DNA from: Bacteroidales bacterium
Lineage (GTDB): Bacteria; Bacteroidota; Bacteroidia; Bacteroidales; P3
Direction of reading: 5' to 3'
Assembly (NCBI GenBank): GCA_017962545.1
Contig: JAGCVD010000025.1
Span: forward strand, 1 to 51,090
Length of the DNA stretch: 51,090 nucleotides
Shown: positions 1 to 7,931 of the stretch, piece by piece
Layout of the letters: each line of letters opens with the position of its first letter
How positions within the stretch are numbered: position 1 is the stretch's first letter
Made by a program: the position numbers and the translations under genes
The notes under the pieces: generated by a model
The model's database searches: none
Seen by the model: the letters and a program-made list of their open reading frames with translations, nothing else
Told to the model about the DNA's origin: nothing

Positions 1-3000
1 CGCAGAGGGCGCGCACGGTGACGCTGTAGGTTGTGGCGGCGTCGAGGCCGTCAACCACCTGGCTGGGAGTGCCACTGACGGTGTAGGTGTGCTCATAGAC
101 GGGCGAGTTGCAGAAGACCCTGAGTTCCCACTCGGTCTCGTTCTCACCGGCAGTCCAGGTGACGGTGGCGCCCGAGTAGGTCGGGTTGGTCACGGTCACG
201 CCGGTCGGCATGGCGCACGGGTGACGCAGCGTGGTGACGGGCACATAGGTCCAGTCACTGTTGGCGCCGCCACAGACACCGCGCACGGCGACGTAGTAGC
301 TGGTTGAACCAACCAGGCCGGTGAAGGTGTAGAAGGTGTCGGCAACGAGCGTGCCAGTAGCAGGAGCCACCCAAGCATCTTCGACGATGGCCACCTCGTA
401 GCCCGAGGAAGTGCCAATCCATTCGATGAAGATGGAGGTCTCGGCCGTGTCGACATTCATGACGACGGGAACCTCGCAGGGTGCTGCACCGCAACTGACG
501 AGCTTCATCGTGGGACGGTACTGATAGTAGGCCTTGGTGCCACTGTAGGTACTCGAGGTCGGGTCGGCATCGTAGGTGTCGCTGTACCACACAAGGGTCT
601 TGTAGCCTGTGCAGGCCGAAGAATTGAATGTATAGGCAGAGCCATTGTAGTCATTTGAGTTGTCATCGACAATAACCAGCAGGTTGCCGTAGCCATTCCA
701 TGTGTAGGTGGTGTCAAAAGCGAAATAATTCCATCCCTGCGAGCAGTTGAGGTTACCGCTGTAGACTTGGACAGCGATGGTGGTGTCGAGGAGAACCAAA
801 TCGGTGTTAGAGCTGAACACACTCTTGTCGGTCGGTTGCAGCCAGATGGTGACATTGGTCTTGTCCGTTGAAGCAGTGCTATAAGCATAGCTATAGGCGA
901 TGGCCGATATCTCACCGACGCCGACCAACTCGGCACTGTCGATAATGGTCTCGGAAAGGGTGTACTTATAGAAGTTATTGACCGGAGCATAGTAGGATGT
1001 ACTGGTAGCTGTACCAGTGAATGCAGCCGTGGCGCCATCGCAAATCTCGGTAGCCAGGACGGAAGTTTGGCTCCAGTTGCCGGTATCAGTGGCAGAGCAG
1101 ATAGGACGCACGGTAAAAGCATAGGAGGTCAGCGTGTCGAGACCCGTGATGGTGACGGGATGGTTGCTGACGGTCATGGTGGTAGTTGTGGTACTGCCAT
1201 TCACACCATAGCGCACCTGCCACTGCGATGCCGTAACCTGGTCGGTCCAGTCGATTGTGATGCTGGTGGTGCTAGCAGCTGTAGCGGTGATATCAAGCAC
1301 CGGCGGGCAGGTGGGCAAGTAGTCGACCACGACATTGTCGATGTAATGATAGCTGTAATAAGTGGTGGTAGAGGTTGTGTAGACATTGCGGAAGGCAATG
1401 ATGCGGCTGGTGCCAGTGTAAGTGCTGAAGTAGACGGTATGCTCCATATGCGTAGAGGTGGGGGTGTTGATAGTCTGCATCGGCACGAAGGTGTTGCCCT
1501 CCATGACACCGACCTCAAGGCCATAGCTAGCACTGGTGGTGTAGTCCCAGAAGGTGAGCTGCAGGCTGTCGAGCGGAGTATCCATCGGGGGCAACATGGT
1601 GTAGCTCTCGCCATAAAGGCGGAGGGTGTAGCTGCCGCTATGGGCATAGGTGCTGCTGTAGTACACCTGCGGCTGGTAGGAGGCAGCCTGATAGGTAGAG
1701 GTACCCGTCATGACGTAATCCCAGCAGCTGACATGCACGCCGGTGGCTGCAGTGGTACTGCTAGTGATGGAGTCGAAGTTCTCACTATAGGGCACAGAGA
1801 CCGCCACACATGGTGTGTGGTATGTCTCGGTATATCTCATAGAGGTGTCTCCAGCACCACAGATAGACCGAATCTGGATTGTGTAGTCGGTGTTCGCCGC
1901 GAGACCAGTAAAGGTATAGGCCGGAGAGTTGACTACGACAGAGGTGGTGCCCATAGAAACCGACCATTCATTCTCGCCACTACCGGGAGTCCAGGTGAGG
2001 CTGATGCTGTCAGCCGTGAGTGCCGCAGTGACATTCTGGGGCATAGCGCATGTGTTGCGCACAAGGGTGACGTTATCGATAGCACCCGGAGGTGTGGTAC
2101 CGCCACTGCCGTCGTTAACCCAAGCGAATACCAGTTTATAGGTGCCGGGGGTATTGATGTACATAACACCCGTACGGTTTTGCCATGTGGTCTGCATGTT
2201 GAGACCATAGGGCGTGGAGGTTCTGCCCGTGAGATCAATCCAAGGAGCAGGTGCTACCGTCTGGCCGAAGTTGTAGGCACTTGTGCCAAAGGGCAAATCT
2301 CCGGCCACAACAGTCTCCGAGGTGGGTCCGAAGAGTGCACGGATAAAGTCATAGTTACCCTCGCCATTGCACTTCCAGTCGAAGGAGTAGGCATACTCAC
2401 CGGTGTCGATGATATTGAAGTAGCGGACGGCATAGGAATAACTGATACTACTATTGGTATAATCATTAGAGGTACCATTGTTGGTGACGAAGAGTGTGCG
2501 GGTACTTCCGTTGGTGGTATCGCTACCCACCATCCAGTAGTTGGTCTGACCTTCGGTATAGAGGTCCCAGCCGTTGACGCCTGGAGCTTCGAAGTCGCAG
2601 GAGTAGGGCACCGTGGCCGGCGAGGCGGCGAGGGTGGTGAAGGAGATGTGACGGTCGGCAACGCTGGCGGCACCAACACACTCCGGATAGACATAGACAT
2701 GGTAGACCGTACCGGAGTCAAGGCCCGTGAGGACACAGAAGGTATCGGTGACATGGATGGCGGTCATGTGGCCGGTGCCGGGAGTGAAGGGAACAGAGTC
2801 GTACTCCACATACCAACTGGCGTTGCTGCTGTTGTCGGTCCATGCGATAGTGGCGCTGTCGAGCAGAACAACCGTGGCCATCAAATCCTCAACACGCGGA
2901 CAGGTAGGCAGCACGTCGAGGGTCACATCGTCGAGCATCAGGTAGATGGCTGTCGAGGTGCCGGGATGCTGGATAGCACTGAAAGCGATATGATTGCCAG

Positions 3001-6000
3001 TACCTGTATAGGTTGCCAAGGACACATCAAAATCCTCGTAGGTGGTTCCCGCGGGATACACCGTGTCAATCGCCACGAAGGTGGTAGCATCCGTCGGGTT
3101 GGTCATCACACCAACCACAAAGTCGCAGTTGTAGCTGGTGCTGTACTGCCGTGCCCAGAAGTTGACCTGCAGGGTGGTAATATCCAACGTGGAATCCACG
3201 GGGGGCATAATGGCGTAGCAATAGCCGCCGGAGGCAGCATAGAAGTAGAGGCCGTGAGTGTTGTTATGGCCATAGGAAGTAGTGGCATTGATGTAGGGAC
3301 GGTCGGCCGTGCTGCCCAGCTTGTACCAGCAAGTGGGGAAGGCGGTGGTCCCTGTGCCGTAGCTCTCGAAGTCCTCGGTGAAGGGCAGCGAGTCAATTGC
3401 ACCGCAGGAGGTGCGGAAGGTGTGCACGGACGACCAGACGCTGGTGTCGGCACCGCACAGACCGCGCACATAGACGTCGTAGGCGGTGTTGGGCGACAGA
3501 CCGGTGATGTCAAGGCTGTCGACACTGAATACAGGAGTTATGATGCCGGTGCCGAGAGCGAAGCCCATCGGGCCGTACTGCACCTCATAGTCAAAGGCGC
3601 TGGTGGTATCCCATGTGATGGTGGCGCTGTTCATAGTGATATTCTCGGCAGCGACATTGCCCACACGCGGACAGGCAGGCAACACATCGAGGGTCACGTC
3701 GTCGAGCATCAGGTAGATGGCTGTCGAGGTACCAGGATGCTGGACAGCCCTGAAGGCAATATATTTACCAGTACCTGTATAGTTTGCCAGTGACACGTCG
3801 AACGCCTCGTAGTCGGTTCCTGCGGGATGCACCGTGCCTAACGCCACGAAGGTGGCGACATCCGTCGGATCGGTCATCACGCCGACCTCAAAGTCGCAGT
3901 TGTAGCTGGTGCTGTACTGACGCGCCCAGAAGCTGACCTGCAGGGTGGTAAGATTCAACGTGGAATTCACGCGGGGCATAATGGCGTAGCAATAGCCTCC
4001 TGCGGCAGCGTAGAAGTAGAGGCCATGAGTGTTGTTGTGGCCGTAGGTAGTGGTGCCATGGATGTAAGGACGGTCGGCCGTGCTGCCCAGCTTGTACCAG
4101 CAAGAGGGGAAGACGGTGCTACCTGAGCCGTAACTCTCGAAGTCCTCGGAGAATGGCAGAGCACTGATGGAACCGCAAGGTGTGGTGTAGGAGGCCGTGC
4201 CTGCAATATTGGTGTCGGTGCAGTTGGCAGTGACGCGGAAGGTGTAGTGCGTGTTGGGCTGCAGGCTGCTCTCCAAGATGGTGTAGCTGGTGAGGGTGGT
4301 TCCGGTCAACAGGTTAGTCCAAACGCTGTCACCGTCGGCCTGATAGTCGACATCCCAAGAGGTTTCCATGTAGCCAGGGATCCAACTCAGTTCAAGGTTG
4401 CCGACAGTATCTTCCATAGCAATAACGGCAGGTGCAGCGCAGGAGGCCTGCGTCAAGCATTCGCCACCGCCGGTGACCAGCCTCATGTTGCTGCGCCAGA
4501 AAGAGCCTGTGGGTACGGCGGCATCCATCTCGGTAGGACCATAGGCTGTGCTGCCATATACACGGTGAGTCTTCGCATTGCCCGTGCCAGAGAAAAGCTG
4601 ATAGCGGAACGTGGCACTAGTGCCATCCGAAGAACCGCTGTTGTCGACAATAGCCACCACAAGGTTGCTGGTGCCATCATACTGGAAAACGCCTTGGTTG
4701 AACAGGAAGTAGTTCCATCCCGAGGCGGAGCAGTTGAGCGGTCCAACATAGACGAGTTGCAGCTGGCTGTAGGGGATGAACGGGTCGGCTGTTTCCATTG
4801 AGGCCTGCGTGGTGTTGGCCACATAGAGCGAGCATGTGGTGGCGTGGGTCATCGCGACGGAGCCCGAGTAGTCAAAGCCGATGCCGCTGATGGTGGCAGG
4901 ACCGTTGAAAGCCACCTCCGATGCCAGAATCAAGTGTTGACAGTAACTGTAGTCGTAGCTCTGGTTTAACGGCATCACGGCAGAAGTGCTGGTGCCCGGA
5001 GTTCCCACGACGAGGGTGTCGACAGGTCCTGCATTGGTGGTATCCCATTCGATGCAGGGCATCGCACGAGTGGCAAAGCTGAAGGTGAATGCGTTGCCTG
5101 CATCAACGTTGCAGATGGGACTGATGGACACCATGTAACTTGTGTCGGCATCGAGGCCTGTAAGAACCAAAGAGGTGGCGGTACTCGTGACGGTGGTTGC
5201 ACCGGCAAGGCTGTCAGAAGCATAGCCGTAGTGTATTTCAAATTCATCGGGAGTGATACCCAGGCCCATATCATAAGTCCAGTCGATACGAGCCGCCGAA
5301 GCTGTGGCGTTTACACTGTAAGAAACAATATCCGGGCAATTGGGAATATAGTCAACCTTAACATCATCAAGATAGTGGTAGCTGTAGTAAGTAGAGGAAC
5401 TGGAGGGATAGTAGTTGCGGAAAGCAATCACACGGCTGTTGCCGGTGTAGTTAGTGAAATAGATAGTGTATTCAACATGTGTTGAGGCGGGAGAATTGAT
5501 CACCTGAACGGGGACAAAGGTATTGCCCTCCATCACACCGACCTCAAGGGCGTAACTAGTGCTGGTGGTATAGTCCCAGAAGGAGAGGCGCAGGCTGTCC
5601 AGCGAGGTGGGCATCGGGGGTAGCATATGATAGCCGATACCATAGAGACGATAACTATATGCACCACTATGTGCATTGGAAGTGCTATAATATATTTGAG
5701 GAACATAGGAACCTGTCTGGTAAGTTGCAGTACCCGTTAAGATAGCATCCCAGCAGGGTACCTGTATGCCAGTGGCAGCAGTGGTGCTGGTAGTGTGGCC
5801 ATCGAAATTCTCAAAGTAAGGCAGGCTGTCAAGAGGCACACAAAGCGTACGGACTTCCGTGCTCGTGGCAAGGCTGGTGTCGTCGCCACCGCAGAGAGCA
5901 TACACATTGAAGGTGTACATTGTCTGGGGAGTGAGATTCATAGCGGTGTAGGCGCTATCATAGACGACATCAGTAACGGTGTCGGTCGCACTGCGCAATA

Positions 6001-6712
6001 CGACAAGCCACTGCGACTCGCTGCCACCGGGGTTCCATGTGAAATCAATCTGGTCGGACGCCGGCAGGGCGGTGAGGTTAACCGGTTGCGGACAGGTGAG
6101 TTCCGCAACAATCACATTGTCGATGGCTGCGGGAGGCTGGTTGTAGACCGAGCCGTCGTTGCGCCACGCAAAGACGAGGCGGTAGACGCCGGCAGAAGTA
6201 ACATTTATAGCTGCCGTTTGAGTAGTCCATGAAGTGCCATTCAGGTTCAACTTGTTGCCACCATCGACAGCGACAAATCCCGTGGGTACTGCCGTAGCTG
6301 TCCAGCTGGAGTAAGAGGTGGGCAACGCGGTACTGGCCGGAGCCACAGCCACACGCAGAAAGTCGTAGGTGCTCTCACCTGCACACTTCCAGTCGAACTG
6401 GAGGGCATACTGACCAGGGTTGGTCACTTCGAATGTCAGATAGGCATACGACACGCAGGCCGAACCGGAGTAGTTGTTGGCAGTGCCGTTGTTGTCACTG
6501 ACATAGAGAGCACTGTCGCCACCGTTGTTGGTGGCACCACCGATGTACCAACCATTAGGGCTAGCATTGGTGATTGACCAGTGCGCATTGTCTGCGGCAT
6601 CTTCGAAGGTGCATGTGAAGGGAAACGATGTTATCGTGTCTCCCTGTGCTTTCACTGCCCACGGCACCAACAGTGCCGCCAAGAGCACCAAAATAGATAA
6701 TTGTTTTTTCAT
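1..6712 (-). CDS. Giant secreted FN3/adhesin-module surface protein (3' end outside window)
   Basis: A single frame runs without a stop from ATG at 6712 to the window edge (2237 codons seen), so the C-terminus is missing. It begins with a Sec signal peptide (MKKQLSILVLLAALL...VKAQ). After that, FN3-like domains alternate with three kinds of beta-rich module. Type A (about residues 25-200 and 1355-1550) contains YALQFDWKC/YAYSFDWKC. Type J resembles choice-of-anchor or cleaved-adhesin domains and opens FENFD or FEDFESYG (about 295-457, 838-1013, 1098-1271, 1636-1801). Type B carries WNYFxF and NLLVIVDDN (about 548-758 and 1885-2075). FN3 linkers keep the pattern LxxxTxYxVxVRxxC. No catalytic domain is visible. 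Family knowledge suggests an outer-surface adhesin or scaffold, probably T9SS cargo, but the sorting domain that would prove it is not in view. It has its own promoter at 6800-6831. Confidence 0.9.
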   Translation of the reverse strand, partial: MKKQLSILVLLAALLVPWAVKAQGDTITSFPFTCTFEDAADNAHWSITNASPNGWYIGGATNNGGDSALYVSDNNGTANNYSGSACVSYAYLTFEVTNPGQYALQFDWKCAGESTYDFLRVAVAPASTALPTSYSSWTATAVPTGFVAVDGGNKLNLNGTSWTTQTAAINVTSAGVYRLVFAWRNDGSVYNQPPAAIDNVIVAELTCPQPVNLTALPASDQIDFTWNPGGSESQWLVVLRSATDTVTDVVYDSAYTAMNLTPQTMYTFNVYALCGGDDTSLATSTEVRTLCVPLDSLPYFENFDGHTTSTTAATGIQVPCWDAILTGTATYQTGSYVPQIYYSTSNAHSGAYSYRLYGIGYHMLPPMPTSLDSLRLSFWDYTTSTSYALEVGVMEGNTFVPVQVINSPASTHVEYTIYFTNYTGNSRVIAFRNYYPSSSSTYYSYHYLDDVKVDYIPNCPDIVSYSVNATASAARIDWTYDMGLGITPDEFEIHYGYASDSLAGATTVTSTATSLVLTGLDADTSYMVSISPICNVDAGNAFTFSFATRAMPCIEWDTTNAGPVDTLVVGTPGTSTSAVMPLNQSYDYSYCQHLILASEVAFNGPATISGIGFDYSGSVAMTHATTCSLYVANTTQASMETADPFIPYSQLQLVYVGPLNCSASGWNYFLFNQGVFQYDGTSNLVVAIVDNSGSSDGTSATFRYQLFSGTGNAKTHRVYGSTAYGPTEMDAAVPTGSFWRSNMRLVTGGGECLTQASCAAPAVIAMEDTVGNLELSWIPGYMETSWDVDYQADGDSVWTNLLTGTTLTSYTILESSLQPNTHYTFRVTANCTDTNIAGTASYTTPCGSISALPFSEDFESYGSGSTVFPSCWYKLGSTADRPYIHGTTTYGHNNTHGLYFYAAAGGYCYAIMPRVNSTLNLTTLQVSFWARQYSTSYNCDFEVGVMTDPTDVATFVALGTVHPAGTDYEAFDVSLANYTGTGKYIAFRAVQHPGTSTAIYLMLDDVTLDVLPACPRVGNVAAENITMNSATITWDTTSAFDYEVQYGPMGFALGTGIITPVFSVDSLDITGLSPNTAYDVYVRGLCGADTSVWSSVHTFRTSCGAIDSLPFTEDFESYGTGTTAFPTCWYKLGSTADRPYINATTSYGHNNTHGLYFYAASGGYCYAIMPPVDSTLDITTLQVNFWARQYSTSYNCDFVVGVMTNPTDATTFVAIDTVYPAGTTYEDFDVSLATYTGTGNHIAFSAIQHPGTSTAIYLMLDDVTLDVLPTCPRVEDLMATVVLLDSATIAWTDNSSNASWYVEYDSVPFTPGTGHMTAIHVTDTFCVLTGLDSGTVYHVYVYPECVGAASVADRHISFTTLAASPATVPYSCDFEAPGVNGWDLYTEGQTNYWMVGSDTTNGSTRTLFVTNNGTSNDYTNSSISYSYAVRYFNIIDTGEYAYSFDWKCNGEGNYDFIRALFGPTSETVVAGDLPFGTSAYNFGQTVAPAPWIDLTGRTSTPYGLNMQTTWQNRTGVMYINTPGTYKLVFAWVNDGSGGTTPPGAIDNVTLVRNTCAMPQNVTAALTADSISLTWTPGSGENEWSVSMGTTSVVVNSPAYTFTGLAANTDYTIQIRSICGAGDTSMRYTETYHTPCVAVSVPYSENFDSITSSTTAATGVHVSCWDYVMTGTSTYQAASYQPQVYYSSTYAHSGSYTLRLYGESYTMLPPMDTPLDSLQLTFWDYTTSASYGLEVGVMEGNTFVPMQTINTPTSTHMEHTVYFSTYTGTSRIIAFRNVYTTSTTTYYSYHYIDNVVVDYLPTCPPVLDITATAASTTSITIDWTDQVTASQWQVRYGVNGSTTTTTMTVSNHPVTITGLDTLTSYAFTVRPICSATDTGNWSQTSVLATEICDGATAAFTGTATSTSYYAPVNNFYKYTLSETIIDSAELVGVGEISAIAYSYAYSTASTDKTNVTIWLQPTDKSVFSSNTDLVLLDTTIAVQVYSGNLNCSQGWNYFAFDTTYTWNGYGNLLVIVDDNSNDYNGSAYTFNSSACTGYKTLVWYSDTYDADPTSSTYSGTKAYYQYRPTMKLVSCGAAPCEVPVVMNVDTAETSIFIEWIGTSSGYEVAIVEDAWVAPATGTLVADTFYTFTGLVGSTSYYVAVRGVCGGANSDWTYVPVTTLRHPCAMPTGVTVTNPTYSGATVTWTAGENETEWELRVFCNSPVYEHTYTVSGTPSQVVDGLDAATTYSVTVRALC
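2890..4190 (-). repeat. 771-bp in-frame direct duplication inside the giant surface gene
   Basis: The stretch around 2900-3420 recurs around 3670-4190 with strong nucleotide similarity. Anchor words such as cgagggtcac and ggtagatggctgtcgaggt recur exactly 771 bases apart (257 codons), so the reading frame is kept. Each copy encodes one J module plus the adjoining FN3 domain. Both copies contain YLMLDDVTLDVLP and CYAIMP. Confidence 0.85.
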
Positions 6713-6799
6713 AATAATACGTGTTATGTTAGTTAATATATTTATTATCAATCCAAAAAAACACATTCCGGCCCAATAGAGCCTCCCAAAACGTTACCG

Positions 6800-6831
6800 C
6801 AAAAGTAGGAAAAAGTATCGAAAAATGCAAA
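6800..6831 (-). promoter_or_regulatory. Bacteroidota-type promoter of the giant surface gene
   Basis: On the minus strand a -33 TTTG (6828-6831) lies 20 bases before a -7 TACTTTTG (6800-6807), matching the Bacteroidota TTTG / TAnnTTTG pattern. Transcription would start near 6793, giving a leader of about 80 nt before the ATG at 6712. Confidence 0.65.
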
Positions 6832-6904
6832 TCTTTTGCTTTTTTTAACATATACTACCCCCAGCAGCACATTCACATTAGACTAATATTCAAGCAAATA
6901 CCTT

Positions 6905-6963
6905 CTGTTCTTTTACTGTTCTTCACGAATTTGTATAGAACAGTAAAAGAACAGTAAAAGAAC
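6905..6963. repeat. 18-bp perfect inverted repeat with 11-bp tandem units
   Basis: CTGTTCTTTTACTGTTCT (6905-6922) is exactly complementary to 6937-6954, with a 14-base AT-rich loop. The right arm continues as a tandem repeat of agtaaaagaac (6942-6952 and 6953-6963). It lies upstream of the giant-gene promoter and downstream of the hydrolase gene. It could form a long RNA hairpin, or act as an operator or a small repeat element. This region and the hairpin at 6975-6994 are the only marked structures in the 316-base gap between the two genes, apart from the promoter. Confidence 0.8.
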
Positions 6964-6974
6964 AGCAATGGAAA

Positions 6975-6994
6975 ACCCTGAAAAGCAGCAGGGT
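6975..6994 (-). terminator. Possible terminator hairpin after the hydrolase gene
   Basis: On the minus strand ACCCTG (6989-6994), an 8-base loop and CAGGGT (6975-6980) are followed by TTTTCC. The stem is short and the T-run brief, so the call is weak. It lies 35 bases past the hydrolase stop. Confidence 0.4.
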
Positions 6995-7028
6995 GGAAAA
7001 ATACCCATCCAAAGGCTGGCGGCTGGCA

Positions 7029-7835
7029 TCAATAGCAGCCCTCGACGAAGTTGAGGAGGCGGGGTTTGAGGTATTCGCGCTCCTCGATGAAGGCCATGTG
7101 GGCCACGTCGGCCATCAACAGGCACTCGGTGCGGCGCGGCAGCAGTGTCTGTGTGACAGCCAACTCAATGGGTATGCGCGGGTCGTTCTTGCCGTAGACG
7201 AAATAGAAAGGCACGTCGAGCTGCTGCAACACGTCGAGGCGCGACGGACGCTGCGCCATGCCGCGCTGGGCGGCGATGATGGAGGCCGCGGTGGTCTCGA
7301 GACACTGGTCGCTGAGGTCCTTGATGTCCTGCGAGAGGGCGGCGCTGCGACTGTCGTCGAAGAGCGACGGCACAAAGCTGACGATGTAGGCGGCGCGGTT
7401 CTGCTGGACGGCCTCGCATACCTCCTCGCGACGCTGACGGTGCTCGGGGGTGTCGGCGAGGGCATGCGAGTTGATAAGACCCACGCCTTTGACGGTATAG
7501 GGGTAGCGGTCGGCATAAGCCAGAGCGACGTAGCCGCCCATGGAGTGGCCCACCATGACACACTGGTCGACACCGGCGGCGTTGAGGACCTCCTTGACGA
7601 TGCCCGCCATGAAGTCCATGGTGTGGACGTCGCAGAAGGTGTCGGTGAGGCCGTGACCGGGGAGGTCGATGGTGATGACACGCAGGCGGTGCATGTAGCT
7701 GAGAACATAGGAACTCCACACGTCGAGGTTCTGCAGGAAGCCATGCAGGAGCACGAGGGTTGGCGTGTTGTTGCGTCCTTCGTCGCGATAGTGCACGGTG
7801 CGGCCGTCGATGGTGATTGTGCGGTGTTGTTCCAT
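7029..7835 (-). CDS. Alpha/beta-fold hydrolase
   Basis: This 268-residue cytoplasmic protein has the full alpha/beta-hydrolase layout. An HGF oxyanion strand lies at about residues 31-33, the nucleophile elbow GHSMGG has Ser98, the acid is probably Asp218 in GKNDPRIP, and the catalytic histidine is probably His246 in DVAHMAF. A second conserved turn, DLPGHG, lies near 57-62. The length is typical for carboxylesterase, lactonase and MenH-like members, and the sequence does not settle the substrate. There is no signal peptide. A promoter-like -7 element at 7862-7869 suggests it is transcribed apart from the PorE-like gene upstream, from which it is separated by 96 bases. Confidence 0.9.
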   Translation of the reverse strand: MEQHRTITIDGRTVHYRDEGRNNTPTLVLLHGFLQNLDVWSSYVLSYMHRLRVITIDLPGHGLTDTFCDVHTMDFMAGIVKEVLNAAGVDQCVMVGHSMGGYVALAYADRYPYTVKGVGLINSHALADTPEHRQRREEVCEAVQQNRAAYIVSFVPSLFDDSRSAALSQDIKDLSDQCLETTAASIIAAQRGMAQRPSRLDVLQQLDVPFYFVYGKNDPRIPIELAVTQTLLPRRTECLLMADVAHMAFIEEREYLKPRLLNFVEGCY

Positions 7836-7861
7836 AGCGCTCAGGGTATTAGAAATCGGTG

Positions 7862-7869
7862 CAAAATTA
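7862..7869 (-). promoter_or_regulatory. -7 promoter element of the hydrolase gene
   Basis: TAATTTTG on the minus strand fits TAnnTTTG, 27 bases before the ATG. No TTTG is found at the usual -33 spacing, so the promoter may be weak or activator-dependent. Confidence 0.4.
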
Positions 7870-7931
7870 CAGATTTTTTTTCATATAGTACTTCCTCTGT
7901 GCAAAAAAAATACCCAACTCGTTGTTAATAA

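Noticed and set aside
1067-3793. A long open frame on the plus strand opposite the giant surface gene
   Set aside because: It lies wholly antisense to a gene with clear FN3 modules; its product has no signal peptide or family motifs and is rich in GVVG-type low complexity, as antisense of a biased codon set would be.
2890-4190. CRISPR-like array
   Set aside because: The repeats are long, few and coding; there are no short regular spacers and no cas genes.
1-6712. A possible frameshift splitting the giant gene
   Set aside because: The frame at the ATG (6712), at the J module near 5400 and at the left edge is the same, and no stop occurs in it.
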